A stretch of 7,091 nt of DNA. Source: Trueperaceae bacterium. Lineage in GTDB: Bacteria > Deinococcota > Deinococci > Deinococcales > Trueperaceae. The stretch covers positions 1-7,091 of the forward strand of contig SKMG01000278.1 of assembly GCA_007121175.1 (NCBI GenBank). The letters are read 5' to 3'. The position numbers and the translations under genes were made by a program. The notes under the pieces are model-generated. The model was not told the DNA's origin and ran no database searches. It saw only the letters and a program-made list of their open reading frames with translations. Below are positions 1 through 5,339 of this stretch, piece after piece; the first letter of the stretch is position 1; every line of letters begins with the position of its first letter.

Positions 1-1
1 C

Positions 2-112
2 CTGCGTTCGCTGTTCGAGCGCCTCGGTGCCTCGGTGCCGCCGATCCCGACGGTGAGGTCGGCGGACGACGAGGCCTCGTTGGCGTTGGCAGAGGCGCTC
101 CTGAAAGGCTAG
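2..112 (+). CDS. C-terminal fragment of an unidentified protein
   Basis: An open frame enters from the left edge and ends at a TAG (110-112), giving the last 36 residues of a protein, ending in ...LALAEALLKG. The composition (Leu/Ala/Glu-rich end, charged linker, good third-position GC) looks like a helical C-terminus of a soluble protein. The fragment is too short to assign to a family, and I do not recognise it. It reads in the same direction as the two small genes downstream. A strong hairpin 18 nt after its stop suggests that its transcript may end there. Confidence 0.55.
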   Translation: MRSLFERLGASVPPIPTVRSADDEASLALAEALLKG

Positions 113-130
113 TTCCCCTCCGTGGCCCCG

Positions 131-151
131 GGCGCCGCGTCTCGTGGCGCC
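131..151 (+). terminator. GC-rich hairpin after the first stop codon, possible terminator
   Basis: Positions 131-139 pair with 143-151 in a 9-bp stem (one G-U pair) closed by a 3-nt loop, TCT. The outer six pairs are GGCGCC on both sides. It lies 18 nt after the TAG at 110-112. No T-run follows, so it is not a classical intrinsic terminator. It could be a U-less terminator of a high-GC genome or simply a chance GC hairpin. Confidence 0.3.
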
Positions 152-257
152 TGCCATGGCCCGACGCGGGCGCTCGCCGAGGAGCGGGAGGCGTGGCTTG
201 CGGCGTGGCGCCGTCGAGGCAACCTACCCTGCTCGTGAGGACGGAGGCACGCCGACA

Positions 258-288
258 TCACGGCCGAGTCACGCCCGTATCACGCCCG
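258..288 (+). promoter_or_regulatory. Three direct repeats with 11-bp period, candidate operator
   Basis: The 9-mer TCACGSCCG (S is G in the first copy, C in the other two) occurs at 258-266, 269-277 and 280-288, so successive starts are exactly 11 bp apart. The 2-nt spacers differ (AG, TA, CC after the copies), so the conservation is confined to the 9-mer. An 11-bp direct-repeat period places each copy on the same helix face. It is the spacing of PhoB/OmpR-type response-regulator boxes. The array lies 67 nt upstream of the GTG of the first small gene. That it is an operator for that gene is inference; no regulator gene is visible here. Confidence 0.4.
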
Positions 289-294
289 CCTCTC

Positions 295-300
295 TATGCT
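295..300 (+). promoter_or_regulatory. Possible -10 element
   Basis: TATGCT matches the TATAAT consensus at four of six positions in an otherwise very GC-rich stretch, 6 bp after the last 11-bp repeat. No good -35 hexamer lies 16-18 bp upstream; that place is occupied by the repeat array, as in response-regulator-activated promoters. It would give a leader of about 45-50 nt before the GTG at 355. One short match is weak evidence. Confidence 0.22.
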
Positions 301-354
301 CGGCCGGCAAGGGGCCTGCGATCGGCGTCGAGCAGGCATTGCCGGAGGTCGAAG

Positions 355-633
355 GTGTTCCACAGCCACGAATCGCTCGAGGGCTTCACCCGTGACCGCA
401 TCGAGCAGCGGCACCGCGAGGCGAGGCAGCACGACCAGCTGCAGCTCGCGGCGGGCGACGCCCAACCCAGCCGCTTCGCTCGTCTGGTATTGCGTCTGGC
501 CGCGCTCGTTCAGCGCACGGACCGGCGCATGACGAACGGCGCCGATGCGCCGAGCGGCGGCGTTTGTGAAACCGCCTGCCCCGAACGACTCGCCGGCACC
601 TGCCGCTGCGCGCAGCTCGGCGGGGCGTCGTGA
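355..633 (+). CDS. Small cysteine-tailed protein, copy 1
   Basis: This encodes a 92-residue protein of unknown function. I chose the GTG at 355 because GGAGGT (344-349) sits 5 nt before it, and because the product then has exactly the length of its neighbour (731-1009) and aligns with it without a gap. The frame stays open further upstream, but that part has no counterpart in the second copy. The N-terminal half is charged and probably helical (residues 10-32 contain RIEQRHREARQHDQLQLA). Residues 41-54 form an amphipathic Leu/Val/Arg segment, and a variable Gly/Ala linker follows. The C-terminal block CETACPERLAGTCRCAQLG has Cys71, Cys75, Cys83 and Cys85. There is no signal peptide or clear membrane segment. 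The four cysteines could bind a metal or form disulfides (inference). The preserved frame and Shine-Dalgarno argue that it is functional rather than a decayed copy. Confidence 0.75.
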   Translation: MFHSHESLEGFTRDRIEQRHREARQHDQLQLAAGDAQPSRFARLVLRLAALVQRTDRRMTNGADAPSGGVCETACPERLAGTCRCAQLGGAS

Positions 634-698
634 CGGCGCGCCATCATCCCGGTCGCATCCCAACCGTCGGACTGCCTGCAGCCGGCATCAGCGTGCGT

Positions 699-716
699 CC
701 GCGCCAGCGAGCGCGG
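699..716 (+). promoter_or_regulatory. Hairpin abutting the ribosome binding site of copy 2
   Basis: CCGCGC (699-704) and GCGCGG (711-716) form a perfect 6-bp stem around a 6-nt loop. The Shine-Dalgarno AGGAGG begins at 719, 6 nt before the ATG at 731. A stem ending two bases before the SD could modulate translation or protect the mRNA 5' side. In DNA this GC-rich it may also be chance. Confidence 0.22.
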
Positions 717-730
717 GTAGGAGGACGACG

Positions 731-1009
731 ATGAACCACAACCCCGAGTTGTTCGAGCGCACCGTGCTCAACCGCGTCGAGCAGCTGCGCCGCGAAGCGA
801 GGGTGCACGATCAGCTGCAACTCGCACAGGCGAACGCCCGGCCCAGCGGCTTCGCTCGACTGGCAGAGCGCCTAGCCGGCCTTCGCGGTGGCATGGACCG
901 GGGCGCGACGGCCGCCGACGAGGCCCGGCGCGACGGCGCCTGTGAGGTCGCCTGCCCGGAGCGACTTGCCGGCACCTGTCGCTGCGCGCAGCTCGGTCAC
1001 GCGCTGTGA
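731..1009 (+). CDS. Small cysteine-tailed protein, copy 2
   Basis: This encodes a 92-residue protein of unknown function, a tandem paralogue of the gene at 355-633. The start is the ATG at 731, supported by AGGAGG (719-724) at 6-nt spacing; the frame is open upstream but unlike the paralogue there. The N-terminal helix carries RVEQLRREARVHDQLQLA (residues 15-32). A PSGFARLAERLAGL segment (38-51) and an acidic/Gly linker follow. The C-terminal block is CEVACPERLAGTCRCAQLG (71-89) with Cys71, Cys75, Cys83 and Cys85. About 53 of 92 positions match copy 1 by hand alignment with no gap. Identity is highest in HDQLQLA and the cysteine tail and lowest in the linker. It has no signal peptide or membrane helix, so it is probably cytoplasmic. 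It converges on the sugar kinase gene, with 50 nt between the stop codons. I do not recognise the family; a four-cysteine metal site is the obvious hypothesis. Confidence 0.83.
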   Translation: MNHNPELFERTVLNRVEQLRREARVHDQLQLAQANARPSGFARLAERLAGLRGGMDRGATAADEARRDGACEVACPERLAGTCRCAQLGHAL

Positions 1010-1020
1010 CGTTGCAGCGC
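1001..1020. terminator. Hairpin between convergent genes, possible bidirectional terminator
   Basis: GCGCTG (1001-1006) and CAGCGC (1015-1020) form a perfect 6-bp stem that overlaps the stop codon of copy 2. The 8-nt loop can close by two further G-U pairs to four bases. It lies in the 50-nt gap between the stop of copy 2 and the stop of the minus-strand kinase gene (1060), where both transcripts need to end. No T-run follows on either strand, so termination is unproven. Confidence 0.35.
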
Positions 1021-1059
1021 CCGCCTGCCCAAGGCCGGGTGGTGCGGGGCCGGTTCGGG

Positions 1060-2079
1060 TCATGACCTGTGCCGGCTGCCTCCCGACTGACCGACCGCGC
1101 GCTCGCGCCGCCGCAGCGCCTCCCACACCGGAAGGCGTCGCGGCAGGGTGCCCAGCGCTAGCGAGGTGACCTCCACCGCCAGCCGCAGCGCCGCCTGCAA
1201 CGACAACCCGTCGCGCAGTCCGGCGAGCAGCACCGCATTGGAGGTGTCGCCGGCGCCGACGGTGTCGACCACTTCGGTCGCAGGCGCGCTCACCACGAGC
1301 AGCTCACCGCTCGCGTCGAGCGTGGCGGCACCGGCCGCGCCGAGCTTCAGAGCGGTTCGTCCGGCTACCAGCGGGCGCAGCCCACGTAATGCCTCGAGCG
1401 GAGTTGCGCCGGACAGGTCGAGGAGCCCGCGCGCCTCGTCGAGGTTGGGCAGGAACAGATCCACGTGCGCCAGCGTTTCGCTCAGCTCGGCGCGCACTGC
1501 GGCGCTCCAGCCCTCGGGCGGCCAGCCGGTATCGAGGGCGGTCACCACAGCGCGCGTGCGGGCACGCTCGAGCAAGGCAGGGAGCTCGGGCCGCCAGCGC
1601 GGTAGTAGGAAGCTCCCACCAACGAGCAGCAAGTCGCCGCTCGCCGCGGTCTCGACGGCAGCGGCCAGCGTCGCCGCGTCGGAATGCGCGAGGTGACCGA
1701 GGTACGAGACGAAGGTGCGTTCGCCATCGGGGTGACTGAGAGCAACTGTGACCGAGGTGGGGGCGTCCAGAACGCGCGGTGGAGTGCCGGTCCCGAGCTC
1801 AGCGGCGAGCCAGGCGCCGAGCATGTCGTTCCCGACGTCCCATACCAGTTGCGCGCTCACGCCCATGCGTGCGAGCGCCAGCGCGGTGTTGCCGAGTGCG
1901 CCGCCGACGCGTTTGACGAAGTGCTCGACGGTGATCTCGGTGCCCTTGCGCGGCCAGGCCGGGACAGGCCCGAGGATCAGGTCGACGTCGGCGTTGCCGG
2001 CGACGATCAGCCGGGGACGGCAACCTCGCCGCGAGGGCACGGCTTCGCTGGCTACCGGCACACTGGTGCCGCCAGGCAC
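1060..2079 (-). CDS. PfkB/ribokinase-family sugar kinase
   Basis: This 339-residue carbohydrate kinase transfers the ATP gamma-phosphate to a sugar or sugar-like hydroxyl in the cytoplasm. The ribokinase-fold start IVAGNADVD is at residues 25-33. The substrate-binding GG-x3-N region (GGALGNTALALARMG) is at 59-73, PNLDEA at 211-216, and the C-terminal signature DTVGAGDTSNA at 272-282, with catalytic base Asp278 and anion hole GAGD. The family usually has Phe two residues after that Asp; here the residues are Thr-Ser. The GTG start at 2079 has GAAGGG 7 nt upstream and lies 3 nt after the permease stop, so translation is probably coupled. It adds about 22 residues before the fold; GTG codons at 2061 or 2040 are alternatives with weaker ribosome sites. 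It is the last gene of the transport operon. The substrate is unknown and is probably the imported compound or a product of it. Confidence 0.9.
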   Translation of the reverse strand: MPGGTSVPVASEAVPSRRGCRPRLIVAGNADVDLILGPVPAWPRKGTEITVEHFVKRVGGALGNTALALARMGVSAQLVWDVGNDMLGAWLAAELGTGTPPRVLDAPTSVTVALSHPDGERTFVSYLGHLAHSDAATLAAAVETAASGDLLLVGGSFLLPRWRPELPALLERARTRAVVTALDTGWPPEGWSAAVRAELSETLAHVDLFLPNLDEARGLLDLSGATPLEALRGLRPLVAGRTALKLGAAGAATLDASGELLVVSAPATEVVDTVGAGDTSNAVLLAGLRDGLSLQAALRLAVEVTSLALGTLPRRLPVWEALRRRERAVGQSGGSRHRS

Positions 2080-2082
2080 GCG

Positions 2083-2964
2083 CTAGCCCTTCACCCCGGT
2101 CAGCACCACGCCCTCGATGATCTGGCGCTGGAAGATGATGAACACGATCAAGACCGGGATGATCGCCATCGACGAGGTCGCCATGATCAGATGCCAAGCG
2201 GAGCCGGCCTCGCCCGAGAACAGCGCGATGCCGACCGGGACGGTGCGCATATGGGCCGACTGGGCCACGATCAGCGGCCACAGGAAGGCGTTCCAGTTGC
2301 CGATGAAGGCGAAGATCCCGAGCGCGGCGAGTCCTGGGCCTACCAGCGGTAGGCCGATGCGGATGAAGAGCCCGAACTCCGAGACGCCGTCGATGCGGCC
2401 GGCGTCGAAGAGGTCGCGTGGCAGCGTCAGGAAGAACTGTCGCATGAGGAACACGCCGAAACCGGGGATGAGTCCGGGGAAGAGCAGCCCCCAATAGGTG
2501 TCGACCCAGCCGAATTGCGCCGACATCACGAACCAGGGGATCACCAGCATTTCGGTCGGCACCATCAGGGTAGAGAGGATGGCGATGAAGATGAGGTTCT
2601 TGCCCGGGAAACGCATGCGGGCCAGCACGTAGCCGACCAGCGCGCAGAAGAACAGCACCGAGGCGGTGTTGAGCACCGCCACGATCAGCGAATTCAGGAA
2701 CCAGCGCGGGAACGCGGTTCGGGTCAGCACCTCGATGTAGCTCGCGAGCGTGAAGCGGCTCGGCACGATCGCCGGCGAGAGCACCTCACGCGCGTCCTTG
2801 AACGAGCTGAGCAGCATCCACACGAACGGGAACACCATCAGCACCGCGCCGGCGCTGAGGAGCGCGTAGGCGAGCAGCGTCCAGCCGTTGAGGCGCCGGC
2901 GGACGCGAACGGGGCGCACGCTCGCGTCGAGGTCCTGGCGCAGCCTCCGGCCCTCGGGCAGCAT
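2083..2964 (-). CDS. ABC sugar transporter permease, MalG/UgpE type
   Basis: This 293-residue inner-membrane subunit of a CUT1-type carbohydrate importer pairs with the product of the gene at 2964-3929. A basic cytoplasmic N-terminus (1-25) is followed by about six hydrophobic segments, near 29-52, 88-114, 123-146, 155-178, 210-232 and 263-280. The EAA loop that docks on the ATPase lies at 183-206 (FDAGRIDGVSEFGLFIRIGLPL). It reads DAGRIDG where EAARIDG is usual, a mild departure. The C-terminus QIIEGVVLTGVKG is typical of this subunit. The ATG at 2964 overlaps the stop of the upstream permease as TGATG, and a GGAGGGTGGA stretch (2971-2980, complement) supplies the ribosome site. The frame is open for 98 more codons upstream, but that part is antisense-like shadow of the other permease. 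Confidence 0.93.
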   Translation of the reverse strand: MLPEGRRLRQDLDASVRPVRVRRRLNGWTLLAYALLSAGAVLMVFPFVWMLLSSFKDAREVLSPAIVPSRFTLASYIEVLTRTAFPRWFLNSLIVAVLNTASVLFFCALVGYVLARMRFPGKNLIFIAILSTLMVPTEMLVIPWFVMSAQFGWVDTYWGLLFPGLIPGFGVFLMRQFFLTLPRDLFDAGRIDGVSEFGLFIRIGLPLVGPGLAALGIFAFIGNWNAFLWPLIVAQSAHMRTVPVGIALFSGEAGSAWHLIMATSSMAIIPVLIVFIIFQRQIIEGVVLTGVKG

Positions 2965-3929
2965 CAGTACTCCACCCTCCGCTGCGTGAGGCGCAGCTGA
3001 ATGAGGGTGATGGCGAGGATCAGCACGAACAGGACCACCGTCACCGCAGCGGCGTAGCCCAGCCGCGCACGACCGAACGCCTCTTGGTACATGTACAGCG
3101 CGATCGACAGCGTGCGGTTGAGCGGGCCGCCCTGGTCGGTGAAGTTGATGTTGACGATCTGGTCGAACAGCTGCAGCGCGTTGATGGTGGTGATCACCAC
3201 CGCGAACACCAGCACCGGGTTCAGCAGCGGGATGGTGACGTGCCGGAAGAGCTGCCACGGATTGGCGCCGTCGATGCGCGCCGCCTCATAGTAGACCCGC
3301 GGGATGCCCTGCAGACCGGCCAGGAAGATCACCACCTGGAAGCCGAGCTGTTGCCAGATGATCACGACCGCCACCGCCGGGAGCGCCAGCTCGGGATCGC
3401 GCAGGAAGCGCTGCGGATCGATCGCCAGCCAGGGCGCACCGATGCCCTCGACGAAGTCCCACCAGCTGAGGATCAGACGGTTGAAGATGCCGAAGTTGAC
3501 GTTGTACATCCAGCCCCACACCCAGGCGATGGCCACCGCCGGCGTGATGTAGGGGGCGAAATAGATGGCGCGGTACCAGCCGCGTCCGGTCGTGATCGCC
3601 TGGAGCAAGATGGCGATCAGGAGCCCGAGGGCGATCGAAGCCGGCACGGTGATGAGCGCGTAGAGCAGCGTATTGGTGAGCGCCCGGTGGAAGACCGGGT
3701 TGGTCAGCATCTCCTGGTAGTACTGCGCGCCGATGAAGACGCGACGCGCCGGATCGACGTGCCAGGTGAAGAGCGAGAGCCTGAACGACTGGATCGCCGG
3801 CCAGAAGCGGATGGTGGCGAAGAAGACCAGCGGCACGAGCAGGAACAGGTAGGCGTAGACGGCCTCACGCTGTGACAGCGTGAGGCGAGCCCGGGTGCTA
3901 CGCCGTTGACTCCCGCTCTGTCCGGTCAC
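2964..3929 (-). CDS. ABC sugar transporter permease, MalF/UgpA type
   Basis: This 321-residue permease subunit of the same CUT1-type importer sits in the cytoplasmic membrane and receives substrate from the binding protein encoded upstream. A Ser/Arg-rich N-terminal tail (1-22) precedes membrane segments near 24-45, 84-111, 120-142, 182-206, 234-256 and 292-312. The canonical EAA loop EAARIDGANPWQLFRHVTIP is at 215-234. FDQIVNINFTDQGGP (255-269) corresponds to the usual F-x2-I-x3-T-x-GGP motif before the last helix. The GTG start at 3929 is preceded by GGAGG (3937-3941, complement) at 7-nt spacing. The distance from the binding-protein gene, 143 nt, is much larger than any other gap in the operon and contains two strong hairpins. 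Confidence 0.94.
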   Translation of the reverse strand: MTGQSGSQRRSTRARLTLSQREAVYAYLFLLVPLVFFATIRFWPAIQSFRLSLFTWHVDPARRVFIGAQYYQEMLTNPVFHRALTNTLLYALITVPASIALGLLIAILLQAITTGRGWYRAIYFAPYITPAVAIAWVWGWMYNVNFGIFNRLILSWWDFVEGIGAPWLAIDPQRFLRDPELALPAVAVVIIWQQLGFQVVIFLAGLQGIPRVYYEAARIDGANPWQLFRHVTIPLLNPVLVFAVVITTINALQLFDQIVNINFTDQGGPLNRTLSIALYMYQEAFGRARLGYAAAVTVVLFVLILAITLIQLRLTQRRVEY

Positions 3930-3971
3930 TCGTCAGCCTCCGGCGGGGGCGCCCGGCAGGAGAGCGCGCAG

Positions 3972-3984
3972 CGCCCATCGGGCG
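3972..3984 (-). promoter_or_regulatory. Small hairpin downstream of the 26-bp palindrome
   Basis: CGCCC (3972-3976) and GGGCG (3980-3984) form a perfect 5-bp stem with a 3-nt loop, 7 nt beyond the large palindrome in the operon direction. It could extend the structured intercistronic region. On its own it would be unremarkable in DNA of this composition. Confidence 0.3.
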
Positions 3985-3991
3985 GGTGTTC

Positions 3992-4017
3992 GGCGGGGAG
4001 CGCCGGCGCTCCCCGCC
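3992..4017 (-). promoter_or_regulatory. Perfect 26-bp palindrome, mRNA hairpin between binding protein and permease
   Basis: All 26 bases are self-complementary. As RNA it folds into an 11-bp stem, GGCGGGGAGCG with its complement, closed by a CCGG loop. It lies 55 nt after the binding-protein stop and 62 nt before the permease start. Hairpins at this place in other sugar operons (malE-malF is the known case) block 3' exonucleases or attenuate readthrough. This leaves more mRNA for the binding protein than for the permeases. No T-run follows it in the operon direction, so partial processing or stabilisation is likelier than full termination. A DNA-level role as a dimeric operator is possible but less likely at this location. 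Confidence 0.7.
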
Positions 4018-4034
4018 AGAGGTGTCCTCCCAGA

Positions 4035-4065
4035 GATCGGTCGTAGGCCGAAGCGTCGACCGATC
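4035..4065 (-). promoter_or_regulatory. 9-bp inverted repeat right after the binding-protein stop
   Basis: GATCGGTCG (4035-4043) and CGACCGATC (4057-4065) are perfect inverted copies around a 13-nt centre. In the mRNA the centre contains GC-UUCG-GC, a stable tetraloop mini-stem. The structure starts 7 nt after the TGA at 4073-4075, so it caps the 3' end of the binding-protein cistron. Together with the 26-bp palindrome it makes a double hairpin expected to stall exonucleases. Confidence 0.55.
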
Positions 4066-4072
4066 CCGCGGG

Positions 4073-5335
4073 TCAGTCGTTGGCGAAGGCGTCGAGCAGC
4101 GCCTGGTCCGCGGCGGCGGCGATCATGATCGACTCGGCTGGGTCCATGCCCTCGAGCAGCACGCGGTTGAAGGCGTCGATCATCACCTGGCGCTGGGCGG
4201 CCTCGTCGACGAACTGGGTCGCCTCGGCGTAGGCCAGGCCGGCGATGAAGGGGCCGTTCACCGGGTCGGCGAGCAGGGCGGGATCGTTGACCAGCCTCCG
4301 CGCCGCGGGCAGCTCACCGACGACCTCGAGCCACAGCTCCATGGCCTCTTCGCTGGTCACGAACTCGACGAAGCGGGCGGCGGCCTCGAGCCGCTCGGGG
4401 TTCTCGTAGGCTCGCGGCGTCACCGCGTTCATCCAGAAGGAGCCGAAGTTGGACTGCACGCCGTTCTCGAAGGTCGGCAGCTCGGCAACGCCCCAGTCGA
4501 ACTGGGCGTTCGCCCGCACCTGACCGATCGCGAACGAGCCGTCGACGATCATGCCGATGTTCTCCTGGTTGATGAAGCCGTCGCGGTAGCCGCCGGCCCC
4601 GGGGATGAACTCGAACACGGCGAACTCGTCGGAGAGCTGCCAGTCGGTCCAGGTGCGCAGCGCTTCGACGCCGATCTCGTTGTCGTAGAGCACCTCGCGG
4701 TTGTCGGCACTGTAGGGCGGCGTGCCGAGCTGGTTCATCAGCACCGTGCGGATCAGGTGGTGATCCTGGCCGCCCGGACCGTAGCCGATGCGCTGGAAGA
4801 GCGGACCGCGCTGGATCGTCAGCGCCTGACCAGCCTCGACGAACTCGCTCCAGGTCTGCGGCGGCGCCTCGGGGTCGAGCCCGACCTCGCGGAACATGTC
4901 CTTGTTGTAGAACAGCGCCAGCGCTCGCACGGCGGTGGGGAGCCCGTAGTACTCACCGTCGATCTTCACCGACTCCACCATCGGGATGAAGTAGTCCTCG
5001 ATCCAGGCGTGGTCGATGTGCTCCTGCGGCAGCGGCTCGATGTAGCCCGCGCGCTGCCAGGCGGCGACCCAGCCGTAGAAGAGCTGCACCACGTCGGGTC
5101 CCTGGCCAGCGGCGGTGGCGGCGGCCACCCGCTGCTCGTAGGCGTCGTACGGGAAGGTCTCCTGGACCACGACGACGTCCGGGTTCGCGGCGTTGAACTG
5201 CTCGATGAGCTGCTCCATCGCCTCGATCCGGGTGTTGAAGTCGTACTGCCAGTAGGTGATGCGCGTCTGCGCCAGCGAGGTGCTGAAGGAGTACAGGAGC
5301 CCGATGGCGAGCACGAGCGTTAGGAGTCGCTTCAT
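4073..5335 (-). CDS. ABC sugar transporter solute-binding protein
   Basis: This 420-residue extracytoplasmic binding protein (family 1 solute-binding fold) captures the substrate for the two downstream permeases. Residues 1-22 form a signal peptide: MKR, a hydrophobic core, then SLA before Gln23. There is no cysteine after the core, so the mature protein is a type I-cleaved secreted protein, not a lipoprotein. Family landmarks are AAGQGPDVVQLF (75-86), YYGLPTAVRALALFYNKDMF (129-148), TWSEF (161-165) and GELPAARR (340-347). Aromatic residues such as Trp29, Tyr31 and Trp92 fit a sugar-binding cleft. The ATG at 5335 is right for the signal peptide. Its ribosome site AAAGGA overlaps the last codons of the lyase gene, whose stop is 4 nt upstream. 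The frame is open 27 codons further but lacks sense there. The ligand cannot be read from the sequence. Confidence 0.94.
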   Translation of the reverse strand: MKRLLTLVLAIGLLYSFSTSLAQTRITYWQYDFNTRIEAMEQLIEQFNAANPDVVVVQETFPYDAYEQRVAAATAAGQGPDVVQLFYGWVAAWQRAGYIEPLPQEHIDHAWIEDYFIPMVESVKIDGEYYGLPTAVRALALFYNKDMFREVGLDPEAPPQTWSEFVEAGQALTIQRGPLFQRIGYGPGGQDHHLIRTVLMNQLGTPPYSADNREVLYDNEIGVEALRTWTDWQLSDEFAVFEFIPGAGGYRDGFINQENIGMIVDGSFAIGQVRANAQFDWGVAELPTFENGVQSNFGSFWMNAVTPRAYENPERLEAAARFVEFVTSEEAMELWLEVVGELPAARRLVNDPALLADPVNGPFIAGLAYAEATQFVDEAAQRQVMIDAFNRVLLEGMDPAESIMIAAAADQALLDAFAND

Positions 5336-5339
5336 GGAT

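Larger units (their letters stand above)
355..1009 (+). repeat. Tandem gene duplication, 376-bp offset
   Basis: The two small genes match along their whole 279-bp length at a constant offset of 376 bp. The best-conserved DNA block is 574-620 against 950-996, with 4 differences in 47 positions. It includes a shared 12-bp palindrome, GCTGCGCGCAGC (605-616 and 981-992), that encodes part of the cysteine tail. The sequences upstream of the two start codons are not alike, so either the duplication included only the coding region or the flanks have diverged beyond recognition. Confidence 0.8.

Noticed and set aside
144..395. Small plus-strand open frame in the gene-free stretch
   Set aside because: It is Arg/Pro/Gly-rich with no ribosome site and overlaps the better-supported start of the first small gene. 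I see no gene in 113-354.
355..633. Copy 1 as a decaying pseudogene of copy 2
   Set aside because: No stop, frameshift or gap is present over 92 codons, the cysteine block is intact and it has its own GGAGGT ribosome site.
280..663. 127-codon minus-strand open frame opposite the first small gene
   Set aside because: The plus-strand frame is supported by a paralogue, a Shine-Dalgarno and equal length. The minus frame has none of these and fits the shadow pattern.
1058..1067. 10-bp palindrome GGTCATGACC at the kinase stop
   Set aside because: Its two arms meet with no room for a good loop and no T-run follows. It is too short to call an operator or terminator.
2965..3258. 98-codon N-terminal extension of the second permease
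   Set aside because: It lies entirely over the first permease gene in another frame. The ATG at 2964 has a good ribosome site and gives the normal family length.
3986..5323. 445-codon plus-strand open frame opposite the binding-protein gene
   Set aside because: It is antisense to a gene with a signal peptide and clear family motifs. Its product is His/Gly/Val-rich and without recognisable domains, which is the usual shadow of high-GC coding DNA.
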